From Christensenella sp. UBA2853 (GTDB taxonomy: Bacteria; Bacillota; Clostridia; Christensenellales; Aristaeellaceae), in the NCBI GenBank assembly GCA_002350845.1, contig DEFL01000076.1, forward strand, positions 33,384 to 97,383: DNA of 64,000 bases, written 5' to 3'. Of this stretch, positions 15,821 through 24,236 are shown piece after piece. The number at the start of each line of letters is the position of its first letter. Position 1 is the first letter of the stretch. Position numbers and translations under genes: made by a program. The notes below the pieces were generated by a model. The model was not told the origin of the DNA, ran no database searches, and saw only the letters and a program-made list of their open reading frames with translations.

Positions 15821-16048
15821 ATGAAAAAGGCACTTGGACTGGCTTGCATGAACCTGGCAGGAATCGGTATTCTGTGGTTTCTGACAGAACTTGTTCTGAC
15901 GGAAATGACAGGCGGAAACTTTGTGCAGAACCTCTCGCAGCCGCTCTTCATGATTCTCGGCGGTGCAGCCGGAATTCTGACTGCGGTGTATACCTTTGTG
16001 AAGGGAAAGAAAGCATTTCTGCCAAAGGCCGTATCGTCTGCTGCCTGA
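15821..16048 (+). CDS. Two-helix small membrane protein, family member 1
   Basis: A 75-residue protein with two predicted membrane helices (about 5-27 and 42-62) joined by a short conserved loop. It reads MKKALGLACMNLAGIGILWF, then TEL, EMTGGNFVQNLSQPLFM. Two other genes in this window (28586-28819 and 28871-29092) encode clear relatives, sharing E-L near residue 23, a [TS]-x-T-[GA]-G-x-F-[VI]-x-N-L loop and P-[LV]-[FY]-[ML]-I at the start of the second helix. I do not recognise a named family. ATG 15821 follows TGGAGGATCCTGAAG, a ribosome binding region also alike among the three genes. It is monocistronic and followed by a strong terminator. Confidence 0.85.
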   Translation: MKKALGLACMNLAGIGILWFLTELVLTEMTGGNFVQNLSQPLFMILGGAAGILTAVYTFVKGKKAFLPKAVSSAA

Positions 16049-16074
16049 CCGTCATGCAGACAGCGAAACAAGAG

Positions 16075-16100
16075 AAACTTCCCGATGCGGGAAGTTTTTT
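16075..16100 (+). terminator. Terminator of small membrane protein gene
   Basis: AAACTTCCCG (16075-16084) pairs with CGGGAAGTTT (16088-16097) across a 3-nt loop, then TTT. Confidence 0.85.
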
Positions 16101-16178
16101 GCTTCGCGGGAAAGCAGATCCTGACAGACAGATCTTCGTCTCCTGACCTGATCATCATTCGATGGAGGTTCATAACAA

Positions 16179-16243
16179 AACAGCAGATGGGCCGCACCTG
16201 TTCCGTTTCAGGAAAGAGTGAAGACCCATCTGCTGTTCGTTTT
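16179..16243. terminator. Second, bidirectional terminator
   Basis: AACAGCAGATGGG (16179-16191) pairs with CCCATCTGCTGTT (16225-16237), with CCTG/CAGG inside the loop and T-runs on both outer sides (TTTTTAT on the plus strand, TTTTG on the minus strand). It insulates the small membrane gene from the convergent mgtC-like gene. Confidence 0.8.
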
Positions 16244-16258
16244 TATATCTGAGAAAGA

Positions 16259-16972
16259 TCAGGTCATGGTGGCTCTCACGACCAGGATGTTGGGGTAGGA
16301 AGAAAGGTGGTTGATCACGTCGGTATAATTCAGTGTACCCGGGAGATGCAGCGTATAGATATTGGTATAGACATTCTTTTTCCCTTTGTTTTCTCCGTTC
16401 TCAATGTGGAAATCCAGGTTCAGCACCTTGATGCCGTTTTTGTCAAAGAACTCATTGATATAGATCATCGTCTCCTGACGGTTAATGAACTTCACTTCCA
16501 CGCGCTTGAGGGAATTGACGGGGATGATTTTCTGCAGCACCATCAGCACGCCGAGCACCAGCACGCATCCGATGAGACTCATCCAGTAATAGCCGTACCC
16601 GGTTGCAATGCCGAGACAGGCGGTATTCCAGACGGAGGCAGCCGTAGTCAGACCGCCGATCTTGCGGTCATTCATGAAGATCGTGCCGGCGCCGAGGAAG
16701 CCGATGCCGCTGATCACCTGCGCGGTCATACGGCCGAAGTTGTAGGTGATATGGACACTGGTGTAATCATCCACATCGTGCATGAAGATGCATTCGATCA
16801 GGGCGATCATGCAGGATCCGAGACAGACAAGCACATGTGTGCGCAGACCGGCGGGCCGGTTCTTGTATTCGCGCTCAATACCGACAATGCTGCCGATGAG
16901 AATGGCAACAAAGATGCGGATCAGAAGCTCTGACGTGGAAAAAGGATTTGCACTGATCAGATGAGCAAGCAT
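16259..16972 (-). CDS. MgtC/SapB family membrane protein
   Basis: A 237-residue protein with an N-terminal membrane domain of about four to five helices holding the family motifs IVGIEREYKNRPAGLRTHVLVCLG, split here as GIEREYKNRPAGLRTH, and GIGFLGAGTI and LTTAASVW, and a C-terminal cytoplasmic alpha-beta domain (from about residue 150). MgtC of Salmonella supports growth at low Mg2+ and inhibits ATP synthase; roles of clostridial homologues are unknown. The ATG at 16972 is preceded by GGGAGGAAC; the frame extends upstream over the promoter region and is not coding there. It is monocistronic. Confidence 0.88.
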   Translation of the reverse strand: MLAHLISANPFSTSELLIRIFVAILIGSIVGIEREYKNRPAGLRTHVLVCLGSCMIALIECIFMHDVDDYTSVHITYNFGRMTAQVISGIGFLGAGTIFMNDRKIGGLTTAASVWNTACLGIATGYGYYWMSLIGCVLVLGVLMVLQKIIPVNSLKRVEVKFINRQETMIYINEFFDKNGIKVLNLDFHIENGENKGKKNVYTNIYTLHLPGTLNYTDVINHLSSYPNILVVRATMT

Positions 16973-17014
16973 AGTCTGTTCCTCCCGGGAATATTCCGCC
17001 TGACTTGTAGGACT

Positions 17015-17043
17015 ATTATACTCAATTGGGATAAAAATGACCA
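17015..17043 (-). promoter_or_regulatory. Promoter of mgtC-like gene
   Basis: TATAAT on the minus strand (plus 17015-17020) with a weak TGGTCA-like -35 box 17 bp upstream, about 45 bases before the start codon. Confidence 0.5.
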
Positions 17044-17177
17044 TATCGAACAAAAATATTTTTTACAGACATGACCAGGCGCAGAGGGCCGGCTTCTTTT
17101 TTCCCGGATCCGGTGCAGGGCATGAGAATGCGCCTGTTTGAAGTGGTGGAAAAATGCAGAGAAAAGTGCAGGAAGCT

Positions 17178-17206
17178 TTGACATTTGCCCTGCGGCGTAT
17201 TACAAT
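17178..17206 (+). promoter_or_regulatory. Sigma-A promoter of the glycine cleavage operon
   Basis: A consensus TTGACA (17178-17183), 17-bp spacer and TACAAT (17201-17206), placing the transcript start at about 17213, just before the first riboswitch aptamer. Confidence 0.9.
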
Positions 17207-17212
17207 AAGGAT

Positions 17213-17405
17213 GCGAAAGAAGGGCTCGGGAGAGACCTGCGGCTGGAAAGCGCGCGGGAACCGAAGGGGCAACGTTACAAATCGATAAACTCTCAGGTAA
17301 AAGTACCGGGCACGGACGCATCCCTGGAAAGTGGAAACACACCGAAGAAGCAAGGCAGTTTTCGTATGCAGACTGCCGAATCTTTCAGGTAGAATGACAG
17401 GGCGT
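17213..17405 (+). promoter_or_regulatory. Tandem glycine riboswitch
   Basis: Two consecutive glycine aptamers. Aptamer 1 has GGGAGAGACC (17228-17237), CCGAAGGGGCAA (17261-17272) and CTCTCAGGTAAA (17290-17301). Aptamer 2 has CCTGGAAAG (from 17323), ACACCGAAGAAGCAAGG (from 17338) and TCTTTCAGGTAGAATGACAG near 17381-17400. The class switches on the glycine cleavage operon when glycine is high. The region after it (17406-17502) can form CCGCTGC/GCAGCGG (about 17424-17452) and has a TTTTT stretch, the likely expression platform. Confidence 0.95.
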
Positions 17406-17502
17406 ACAGAGGTCAGTTTCGGCTGCCGCTGCGCGCCTTTTTCGTTTGCAGCGGAAAGAACGGAGAGAGTGCGGCCGAAAAAGAAAACGTGGGGGTGAAG
17501 CC

Positions 17503-18828
17503 ATGGGAAGTTATGTCCCGAACACGGGGAAAGAACAGCAGGAGATGCTCAGGGTCTGCGGATTTCAAAGCATGGATGAACTGTACGGCGATATCCCGGA
17601 TGACCTGAAGCGGAAGGAACCGCTTGACATCCCGGAAGGAAAACCGGAAGCGGATGTCGTGCGTGGGATGGAGCGCATGGTGCGGAAAAACCATGTGTAT
17701 GCGACCGTCCTGCGCGGGGCCGGGGCGTACCGTCACTATATCCCTGCCATTGTCGGTGAAGTGACCGGCAAGGAAGAATTCAGGACCGCCTATACCCCAT
17801 ACCAGGCGGAGATCAGTCAGGGCCTGCTCCAGTCGATCTTCGAATACCAGACAGACATCTGTGAACTGACCGGGATGGCGGCATCCAATGCGGGCGTCTA
17901 TGACGGCGCGACAGCGGCGGCCGAGGCCTGCGAAATGTGCAGGGACAGAAAACGCAGCCGGGTGCTTGTTGCCGCCACGGTGGACCCGAAAATCCTGTCG
18001 GTTGTGCGCACGTATGCCTTCGGTCGCGATACGGACGTTGTGTGCGTGCCCGAAAAGGACGGCACGGTGGACATGGAAGCCCTCCGGGGCATGCTGGACG
18101 CGGAAACGGCCTGTCTGCTTCTTCAGCAGCCGAACTTCTACGGCCTGGCAGAGGATGCGGAGACGGCAGCGGAAATCGTTCACGGACAGGGTGCCAGACT
18201 GATCATGAGCTGCAACCCGATTGCCCTTGCCGTGATGAAGACACCGGGCGAGTGCGGGGCAGACATTGCGGTCGGCGAGGGACAGCCCCTCGGCCTTCCG
18301 CTGAACTTCGGCGGGCCGTATCTGGGATTCATGGCGGCGGACGAAAAGATGGTGAGAAAGCTGCCCGGCAGGATTGTGGGCGAGACGACCGACCTGAACG
18401 GCGAACGCTGCTTTGTTCTGACCATGCAGGCCCGTGAGCAGCACATCCGCAGGGAGAAAGCTTCCTCCAATATCTGTTCGAATGAAGCGCTCTGTGCCCT
18501 GACGGCGACCGTCTATCTCGCGGCGATGGGACCGGAGGGTCTGAAAAAGACGGCGCGGATGTGCCATGACAAAGCGGCCTATCTGCGCAGTGTCCTGGAA
18601 AATGCAGGACTGAAACCTGTGCACGATCAGCCCTTCTTCCATGAGTTTGTCACGCAGGCAGAGGATGAGGCACAGGCAGAGGCTGTGCTCAAAGCACTGG
18701 ATGCAGCGGACATTCTCGGCGGGCTTCCGCTGGGCGGAGGAAAGATGCTGTGGTGCGCAACGGAGATGAATACACGGGAAGAAATGGACCGGACAGCCGG
18801 GATCGTGAAGGAGGTGCTGGGAAAGTGA
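17503..18828 (+). CDS. gcvPA: Glycine dehydrogenase (decarboxylating) subunit 1
   Basis: The P-protein of the glycine cleavage system decarboxylates glycine with PLP and passes the aminomethyl group to lipoyl-GcvH. In Firmicutes it is split in two; this 441-residue subunit 1 starts GSYVPNTGKEQQEML, the usual N-terminus, and has GAGAYRHYIPAIV, TAYTPYQAEISQGLLQ, DGATAAAEA and RREKASSNICSNEALCAL. The PLP lysine lies on the partner subunit. The ATG at 17503 follows GTGGGGGTGAAGCC; the frame is open further upstream into the riboswitch expression platform, which is not coding. The gene overlaps gcvPB by four bases. Confidence 0.96.
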   Translation: MGSYVPNTGKEQQEMLRVCGFQSMDELYGDIPDDLKRKEPLDIPEGKPEADVVRGMERMVRKNHVYATVLRGAGAYRHYIPAIVGEVTGKEEFRTAYTPYQAEISQGLLQSIFEYQTDICELTGMAASNAGVYDGATAAAEACEMCRDRKRSRVLVAATVDPKILSVVRTYAFGRDTDVVCVPEKDGTVDMEALRGMLDAETACLLLQQPNFYGLAEDAETAAEIVHGQGARLIMSCNPIALAVMKTPGECGADIAVGEGQPLGLPLNFGGPYLGFMAADEKMVRKLPGRIVGETTDLNGERCFVLTMQAREQHIRREKASSNICSNEALCALTATVYLAAMGPEGLKKTARMCHDKAAYLRSVLENAGLKPVHDQPFFHEFVTQAEDEAQAEAVLKALDAADILGGLPLGGGKMLWCATEMNTREEMDRTAGIVKEVLGK

Positions 18829-20258
18829 AGCTGATCTTTGAGAGAAGCGTGAGCGGGAGGCATACCGATTTCCTGCCATCGTCCGATGTGCCCGTCTCAG
18901 ACCTGCAGTTCGCCGAAAGGGAACGCCCGCTCCGTCTGCCGGAGCTGCCGGAGGTCGAAGTGGACCGGCACTACACCGAGCTCTCACATGAGACGCGCGG
19001 TGTCAACGGCGGTTTTTATCCTCTGGGATCCTGTACCATGAAATACAATCCGGCGGTGCTTGAAAAGACCGCCGCTCTGCCTGGGTTTACCGGCGTGCAT
19101 CCCCTGCAGGCGGATGAAAGCGTCCAGGGATGCCTGGAAGTCATGCGTCTGACTGAACAGATGCTGGCCGAGATCACCGGCATGGATGCCATGACCCTGC
19201 AGCCGGCGGCCGGTGCGCACGGCGAGTTCACGGGCCTGCTGCTGATCAAGGCCTGGCACCGCTCCCGGGGCGACACGGCGAGGAACAAAATCCTCGTGCC
19301 GGACTCGGCGCACGGCACCAATCCTGCCAGTGCAGCCATGGCCGGCTTTGAAGTGGTCAATATTCCCTCCGATCCAAACGGATATGTGGATCTTGCAGAA
19401 CTCAGGCAGCATGTCGGGGCGGATACGGCCGGTCTGATGCTGACCAATCCCAATACGGTGGGCCTGTTTGACCCGAATATCTCAGAGATTACCCGCATTG
19501 TGCACGAGGCCGGCGGCCTGAACTACTATGACGGCGCGAACCTCAATGCCATTATGGGCATTGTCCGCCCGGGCGATATGGGATTTGACGTGGTGCATCT
19601 GAACCTGCACAAGACGTTTGCCACACCGCACGGCGGCGGCGGCCCGGGCAGCGGCCCGGTCGGCTGCAAGGCATTCCTCCGTGACTTCCTGCCCGGATTC
19701 CGCGCAGAGGAGAAGGACGGAAGTCTGCACAGAACGCAGGCGCAGGCAAGGGTCGGCGATGTGCGTTCCTTCGGCGGAAACTTCGGGGTTGTCGTGAAGG
19801 CGCTGACGTATCTCCTGTCCATCGGGCGCGAGGGCGTCCCGCAGACAGCGGCCAATGCGGTGCTCAATGCAAACTATCTGATGCACCGGCTGAAGGATGT
19901 CTATCCGATGGCGTTTGATGTCACCTGCATGCATGAATTTGTCATCACACTCGAAAAGATGAAGGAGGAAACCGGGGTTTCCGCGCTGGATATCGCCAAG
20001 GGCCTGATCGATTACGGCATGCATCCGCCGACGATGTACTTCCCGCTGATTGTGCACGAGGCACTGATGGTTGAGCCGACGGAAACAGAGACAAAAGAGA
20101 CGCTTGATGCCGCGGCCGATGCCTTCCGGAAAGTGCTTGAAGAGGCGCGCGCGAACCCGGAGGAAGCGCATCACCGCCCGCTGAATACGCGGATCCGCAG
20201 GCCGGATGAGGTCAAAGCGGCGCGCAAACCGGTGATTCGGTATGATTTCGGCGATTAA
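18825..20258 (+). CDS. gcvPB: Glycine dehydrogenase (decarboxylating) subunit 2
   Basis: The 477-residue subunit 2 carries the PLP site: HLNLHKTFATPHGGGGPGSG, with Lys263 as the Schiff-base lysine and the glycine-rich loop after it. Other signatures are GFYPLGSCTMKYNP, LQPAAGAHGEF and DSAHGTNPASA. The start is the GTG at 18825 inside the overlapping GTGA with gcvPA, served by AAGGAGGT; this gives the normal KLIFERSVSGR N-terminus, while the frame upstream lies inside gcvPA. It forms an alpha2-beta2 enzyme with GcvPA. Its 3' end overlaps lplA by 17 bases, showing tight translational coupling. Confidence 0.96.
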   Translation: MKLIFERSVSGRHTDFLPSSDVPVSDLQFAERERPLRLPELPEVEVDRHYTELSHETRGVNGGFYPLGSCTMKYNPAVLEKTAALPGFTGVHPLQADESVQGCLEVMRLTEQMLAEITGMDAMTLQPAAGAHGEFTGLLLIKAWHRSRGDTARNKILVPDSAHGTNPASAAMAGFEVVNIPSDPNGYVDLAELRQHVGADTAGLMLTNPNTVGLFDPNISEITRIVHEAGGLNYYDGANLNAIMGIVRPGDMGFDVVHLNLHKTFATPHGGGGPGSGPVGCKAFLRDFLPGFRAEEKDGSLHRTQAQARVGDVRSFGGNFGVVVKALTYLLSIGREGVPQTAANAVLNANYLMHRLKDVYPMAFDVTCMHEFVITLEKMKEETGVSALDIAKGLIDYGMHPPTMYFPLIVHEALMVEPTETETKETLDAAADAFRKVLEEARANPEEAHHRPLNTRIRRPDEVKAARKPVIRYDFGD

Positions 20259-21309
20259 GACGATCCGGACGGACAACGTCATACCCTATGAGAATCTGGC
20301 GCTGGAGCATGTCCTGACCCGGCATGTCAGGGAGGGCGAATGCATCCTGTTCCTCTGGCAGAACCGGGATACCGTGGTGATCGGGAAGAACCAGAACGCC
20401 TGGGAGGAATGCCGGGTGGACTGGCTGGATGCGCACGGCGGATATCTGGCGCGCCGGCTCTCCGGGGGCGGCGCGGTATACCATGACCTGGGCAACCTGA
20501 ACTTCAGCCTGATCACGCGCAGCGAGGACTACGACACGGCCCGGCAGAGTGAAGTGATCCTGCGGGCCGTCCGGCGCCTGGGCGTCCCGGCCGAGCGGAC
20601 GGGAAGAAACGATCTTGAGGCAGAGGGACGCAAGTTTTCCGGCCATGCCTTTTATGAACACAGGGGGTGCTGGTGTCATCACGGCACCCTGATGATGGAC
20701 GTGAACCTGGAGCGGATGCAGGAGGCGCTGTCCGTGCCTCAGGCCAAGCTCCGCTCCCGGGGCGTGTCCTCTGTGCGCTCGCGCGTGGTGAACCTGAAAA
20801 CCTGGTGTCCGTCTCTGGACAGGGAACAGATGGAAACAGCCCTGACGGAGGCCTTTGAGGAAGTGTACGGACGGCAGCGGGAAGTGCTGGGACCGGAACG
20901 GGTCAGTGCCGCGGAGGTCAAAGAGACCGCGGAGCGGCTGGGTTCCAAAGAATGGATTCTCGGGCGGCGGATCCCGTTTACCGCTGTCCTGGAAGAGCGC
21001 TTCCGCTGGGGCGGCATCCGGCTGGAAATGTCGGTTGAGCGCGGGAGGATTGCCGAGTGTGCGTGCTGGTCGGATGCCATGGATGAACAGATGATCCCCC
21101 TTATCGGAAAGGCGCTGGAAGGCTGCCTGTACAGGGGTGAAGAGATGGCACGGCGCGTCATGAACCTCACATGCGAAAGCACGGCACAGGACGCTGTGCA
21201 GCGCACACTGATGCTGGAGGACGTGGTCCGGATGATCCGTGTGCAGACCGGAAGCAATGACAGGAAAGGAGATAACAGATATGGAACTGAAACGGACACC
21301 GCTCTATGA
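20242..21309 (+). CDS. lplA: Lipoate-protein ligase A
   Basis: LplA activates lipoate (or octanoate) with ATP and attaches it to a lysine of lipoyl domains, here most likely GcvH, which is encoded two genes downstream. The 355-residue protein has LARRLSGGGAVYHDLGNLNFS, split as RRLSGGGAVYHD and GNLNFS, then GRNDLEAEGRKFSGHAF with the adenylate-binding Lys, and a C-terminal accessory domain (from about 255). Start: the ATG at 20242, inside the end of gcvPB. Its own end overlaps gcvT by 29 bases. The position of lplA between gcvPB and gcvT makes lipoylation part of the same glycine-induced transcript. Confidence 0.93.
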   Translation: MISAIKTIRTDNVIPYENLALEHVLTRHVREGECILFLWQNRDTVVIGKNQNAWEECRVDWLDAHGGYLARRLSGGGAVYHDLGNLNFSLITRSEDYDTARQSEVILRAVRRLGVPAERTGRNDLEAEGRKFSGHAFYEHRGCWCHHGTLMMDVNLERMQEALSVPQAKLRSRGVSSVRSRVVNLKTWCPSLDREQMETALTEAFEEVYGRQREVLGPERVSAAEVKETAERLGSKEWILGRRIPFTAVLEERFRWGGIRLEMSVERGRIAECACWSDAMDEQMIPLIGKALEGCLYRGEEMARRVMNLTCESTAQDAVQRTLMLEDVVRMIRVQTGSNDRKGDNRYGTETDTAL

Positions 21310-22366
21310 GACGCATGTGCGCCTCGGAGGCAGGATCGTGGAATTCGGCGGATTTGAGATGCCGGTCCAGTATCCCACCGGTGTGATCAAGGAGCATATG
21401 GCTGTCCGGGAGGCCTGTGGACTGTTTGATGTGTCCCATATGGGAGAAGTCCTGATGGAAGGCCCGGATGCCGTGAAGAATCTGAACCATCTTCTGACCA
21501 ATGACTATACAGAGATGGAGGACGGACAGGCCCGGTACAGCCCCATGTGCAATGAACAGGGCGGAACGGTCGATGACCTGATCGTCTACAGGGTTTCAGA
21601 TAACCACTACTTTATCGTGGTGAATGCGTCCAACCGGGAAAAGGATGTTGCCTGGATCCAGGCGCATGTTTCGGGTGACGTGAAAGTGACGGATGTCTCG
21701 GACAGCTGGGGACAGATCGCGCTGCAGGGCCCGAAGGCAGAAGCCATCCTGAGCAGGCTGACCGCGCCGGAGAATATTCCGGAAAAGAGCTATCATGCCC
21801 TGTGGAACCGGGACGTGGGCGGCATCTGCTGCATTGTGTCCAGAACCGGATACACCGGCTCGGACGGGTTTGAACTGTATGTCCCGGCCGATCAAACAGC
21901 GGCGCTCTGGGATCTGCTCATGGAAACCGGGAAGGATGACGGCCTGATCCCGTGCGGACTCGGTGCGCGCGACACGCTGCGCCTGGAGGCCTCCATGCCG
22001 CTCTACGGGCATGAACTGAGCGACACCATTTCGCCCCTGACAGCAGGGCTCGGGTATTTCGTAAAGATGGACAAGCCGGACTTTATCGGCAAAGCGGCCC
22101 TGGAGGCGGCAGGCAAGCCGCTGCAGCGCCGCGTGGGGCTCAAAGCCGTCGGCAGGGGCATTCCCAGGGAACATCAGGCGGTGTATGCCGGGGACAAATG
22201 CATCGGACAGACCACATCCGGAACGCACTGCCCGTATATCGGGTATCCCGCCGCGATGGCGATTCTTGACCGCGAGTATGCGCAGGTCGGCACAAGGGTG
22301 GAAGTGGATGTGCGCGGCAGGCGCGTGGAAGCAGAAGTTGTAAAAATGCCGTTCTATAAAAAATAA
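21281..22366 (+). CDS. gcvT: Glycine cleavage system aminomethyltransferase T
   Basis: GcvT moves the methylene group from aminomethyl-lipoyl-GcvH to tetrahydrofolate and releases ammonia. The 361-residue product has the standard N-terminus LKRTPLYETH, then GGFEMPVQYPTG, LFDVSHMGE, and the conserved GARDTLRLEASMPLYGHEL region with the Asp needed for catalysis around residue 97 (DD in TVDDLIVYR) and Glu/Arg residues contacting folate. The start ATG 21281 follows AAAGGAGATAACAGAT and lies inside lplA. The gap to gcvH is 47 bases. Confidence 0.97.
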   Translation: MELKRTPLYETHVRLGGRIVEFGGFEMPVQYPTGVIKEHMAVREACGLFDVSHMGEVLMEGPDAVKNLNHLLTNDYTEMEDGQARYSPMCNEQGGTVDDLIVYRVSDNHYFIVVNASNREKDVAWIQAHVSGDVKVTDVSDSWGQIALQGPKAEAILSRLTAPENIPEKSYHALWNRDVGGICCIVSRTGYTGSDGFELYVPADQTAALWDLLMETGKDDGLIPCGLGARDTLRLEASMPLYGHELSDTISPLTAGLGYFVKMDKPDFIGKAALEAAGKPLQRRVGLKAVGRGIPREHQAVYAGDKCIGQTTSGTHCPYIGYPAAMAILDREYAQVGTRVEVDVRGRRVEAEVVKMPFYKK

Positions 22367-22413
22367 CGGACGCGCGGGATGCGTGCCGTGACAGAATTGA
22401 AGGAGGAGACGTT

Positions 22414-22794
22414 ATGCATTTTCCTGAGGAACTGAAGTACACAAAGACACATGAATGGGTCCGTTTTACCGATGAGGGGACAGCGTATATCGGCATCACC
22501 GATTATGCGCAGGACCAGCTCGGCGACCTGGTGTTCGTCAACCTGCCTGCTGCGGGCGATGACCTGACAGCCGGCGAGCCGTTTGCGGATGTGGAATCCG
22601 TCAAGGCGGTCTCTGACGTCAATTCCCCGGTGACGGGCACGGTCAGGGAAGTGAACGAGGACCTGGCGGATGCACCGGAAAAGATGAATGAGGCACCGTA
22701 TGAAGCATGGTTTGTGCTGGCTGAGGGTATCACGGACCAGGCGGAACTGATGGATGCGCAGGCCTATGAGGCCTTTGTCGAGAGCGAAGGCTGA
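22414..22794 (+). CDS. gcvH: Glycine cleavage system lipoyl carrier protein H
   Basis: A 126-residue lipoyl-domain protein: YTKTHEWVRF at the start, GITDYAQDQLGDLVFVNLP, and the lipoylation site ESVKAVSDVNSPV with Lys64. It shuttles the aminomethyl intermediate between GcvPAB, GcvT and dihydrolipoamide dehydrogenase. ATG 22414 is preceded by AAGGAGGAGACGTT. Length and motifs are normal. It lies 24 bases before lpd. Confidence 0.97.
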   Translation: MHFPEELKYTKTHEWVRFTDEGTAYIGITDYAQDQLGDLVFVNLPAAGDDLTAGEPFADVESVKAVSDVNSPVTGTVREVNEDLADAPEKMNEAPYEAWFVLAEGITDQAELMDAQAYEAFVESEG

Positions 22795-22818
22795 CAGGCA
22801 CTGCCGTGAGGAGGCTGG

Positions 22819-24174
22819 ATGATGAAAGCGTATGATCTGATCGTGATCGGGGCAGGCCCGGGCGGTTATGAGGCCGCGTTTGAGGCGGCAGACCTGGGCA
22901 TGAAAACGGCCCTGGTCGAGAAGGAAGCGCTGGGCGGCACCTGTCTCAATCACGGATGCATTCCGACCAAATCCCTTCTGCATGCCGCCGGTCTGTACCG
23001 GAGTATCCGCGAGGCGGATCTTTTCGGGATTTCGGCAGAGCATGTTGCCCTGGACTTTGCGCGCATGCAGGCGAGAAAAAACGAGGTTGTGCTGCAGCTG
23101 CGCAAGGGGATTGAAATGACCGCGGGAAAGAAAAAAATCGACCTGTTCCGCGGAAAAGGCACGCTTCAGGGCGGGCGCTGCGTGCTGGTCAAATCGGAAG
23201 ACGGCGAAGAGATGCTCGAGGCGCGGCACATTCTGCTCGCTCCGGGCTCCAGGCCGGCGCTTCCCCCGATTCCCGGGATCGACCTGGAAGGGGTTGTGAC
23301 CAGCGATGAACTGCTGGAAGCGGAAAAGTTGCCGCAGCGCCTGGTGATCATCGGAGGCGGCGTGATCGGCGTGGAGTTTGCCTCCGTGTTTGCTGCGCTT
23401 GGCACTTCCGTCACGGTCATTGAGGCGATGGGCCAGCTGCTGCCAAGCCTGGACCGGGAAATCGCGCAGAGCCTGAAGATGCTGATGAAAAAGCGCGGCG
23501 TGAAGGTGCTGACCGACACGCGCGTACAGGAAATCCGGAAACAGGAAGACGGAAGCCTGAGCGTGGATTTTGGCAGCGCGCAGGAGACGGCCGACCTGGT
23601 GCTGGTGAGTGTTGGCAGGCGGCCTTACACGGAAGGCCTGTTTGCACCCGGCGCGGAGCCGGAAATGGACCGGGGCCGGATCGTCACGGATGCGTTTGGA
23701 CGGACCAGCCTGGAAGGTGTGTACGCGGTGGGCGACGCCGCGGGCATTATCATGCTGGCGCATGCGGCGACGGCAGCAGGGAAAAATGCCGTGCGGCATA
23801 TGGCCGGGCTGGAGGGGTGCGCAGATACCCGATTCATCCCGTCGTGTGTGTATACAGAACCGGAAATTGCCTGCGTCGGCATGACGCTGGACGAAGCCAA
23901 AGCGGCAGGCCTTGAAGCGGACAGCCGGAAAGTCCTGATGAGCGCGAACGGAAAGACGGTGCTCAGCGGCGCGGAGCGCGGATACATCCGCGTGGTGTTT
24001 GAAAAGGAAAGCGGAAAACTGCTCGGTGCCCAGATGATGTGTGAGCGCGCTTCGGATATCATCAGTGAATTCACACAGGCGCTGTCTGCCGGTATGACGG
24101 CAAAGGACATGGCGCGCGCTGTCCGCCCGCATCCGACATTTTCGGAGGCCGTGACGGAAGCACTCAGGATCTGA
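22819..24174 (+). CDS. lpdA: Dihydrolipoamide dehydrogenase (L-protein)
   Basis: A 451-residue FAD disulfide oxidoreductase that reoxidises lipoyl-GcvH with NAD+. It shows the FAD motif GAGPGGYEAA (11-20), the redox pair GGTCLNHGCIPTK with Cys42 and Cys47, the NAD motif IGGGVIGVEFASVFAALG, the second FAD motif VYAVGDAAG, and the C-terminal active-site HPTFSEAVTEA with the His-Glu pair. Start: ATG 22819 after GAGGAGGCTGG (ATG-ATG, the first used). As no pyruvate dehydrogenase genes are near and it closes the gcv operon, its main partner is GcvH. A terminator follows. Confidence 0.96.
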   Translation: MMKAYDLIVIGAGPGGYEAAFEAADLGMKTALVEKEALGGTCLNHGCIPTKSLLHAAGLYRSIREADLFGISAEHVALDFARMQARKNEVVLQLRKGIEMTAGKKKIDLFRGKGTLQGGRCVLVKSEDGEEMLEARHILLAPGSRPALPPIPGIDLEGVVTSDELLEAEKLPQRLVIIGGGVIGVEFASVFAALGTSVTVIEAMGQLLPSLDREIAQSLKMLMKKRGVKVLTDTRVQEIRKQEDGSLSVDFGSAQETADLVLVSVGRRPYTEGLFAPGAEPEMDRGRIVTDAFGRTSLEGVYAVGDAAGIIMLAHAATAAGKNAVRHMAGLEGCADTRFIPSCVYTEPEIACVGMTLDEAKAAGLEADSRKVLMSANGKTVLSGAERGYIRVVFEKESGKLLGAQMMCERASDIISEFTQALSAGMTAKDMARAVRPHPTFSEAVTEALRI

Positions 24175-24191
24175 GGATCAGGCAGACAAAC

Positions 24192-24223
24192 AGAACCGGC
24201 AGCCCAAAGCTGCCGGTTCTTAT
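24192..24223. terminator. Terminator between gcv operon and HD-RyR gene
   Basis: A perfect 12-bp stem AGAACCGGCAGC/GCTGCCGGTTCT (24192-24203 with 24209-24220) separates convergent genes; the tail on the plus strand is TAT, so it is a moderate terminator. Confidence 0.75.
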
Positions 24224-24236
24224 ATGTCTGCAGGGA

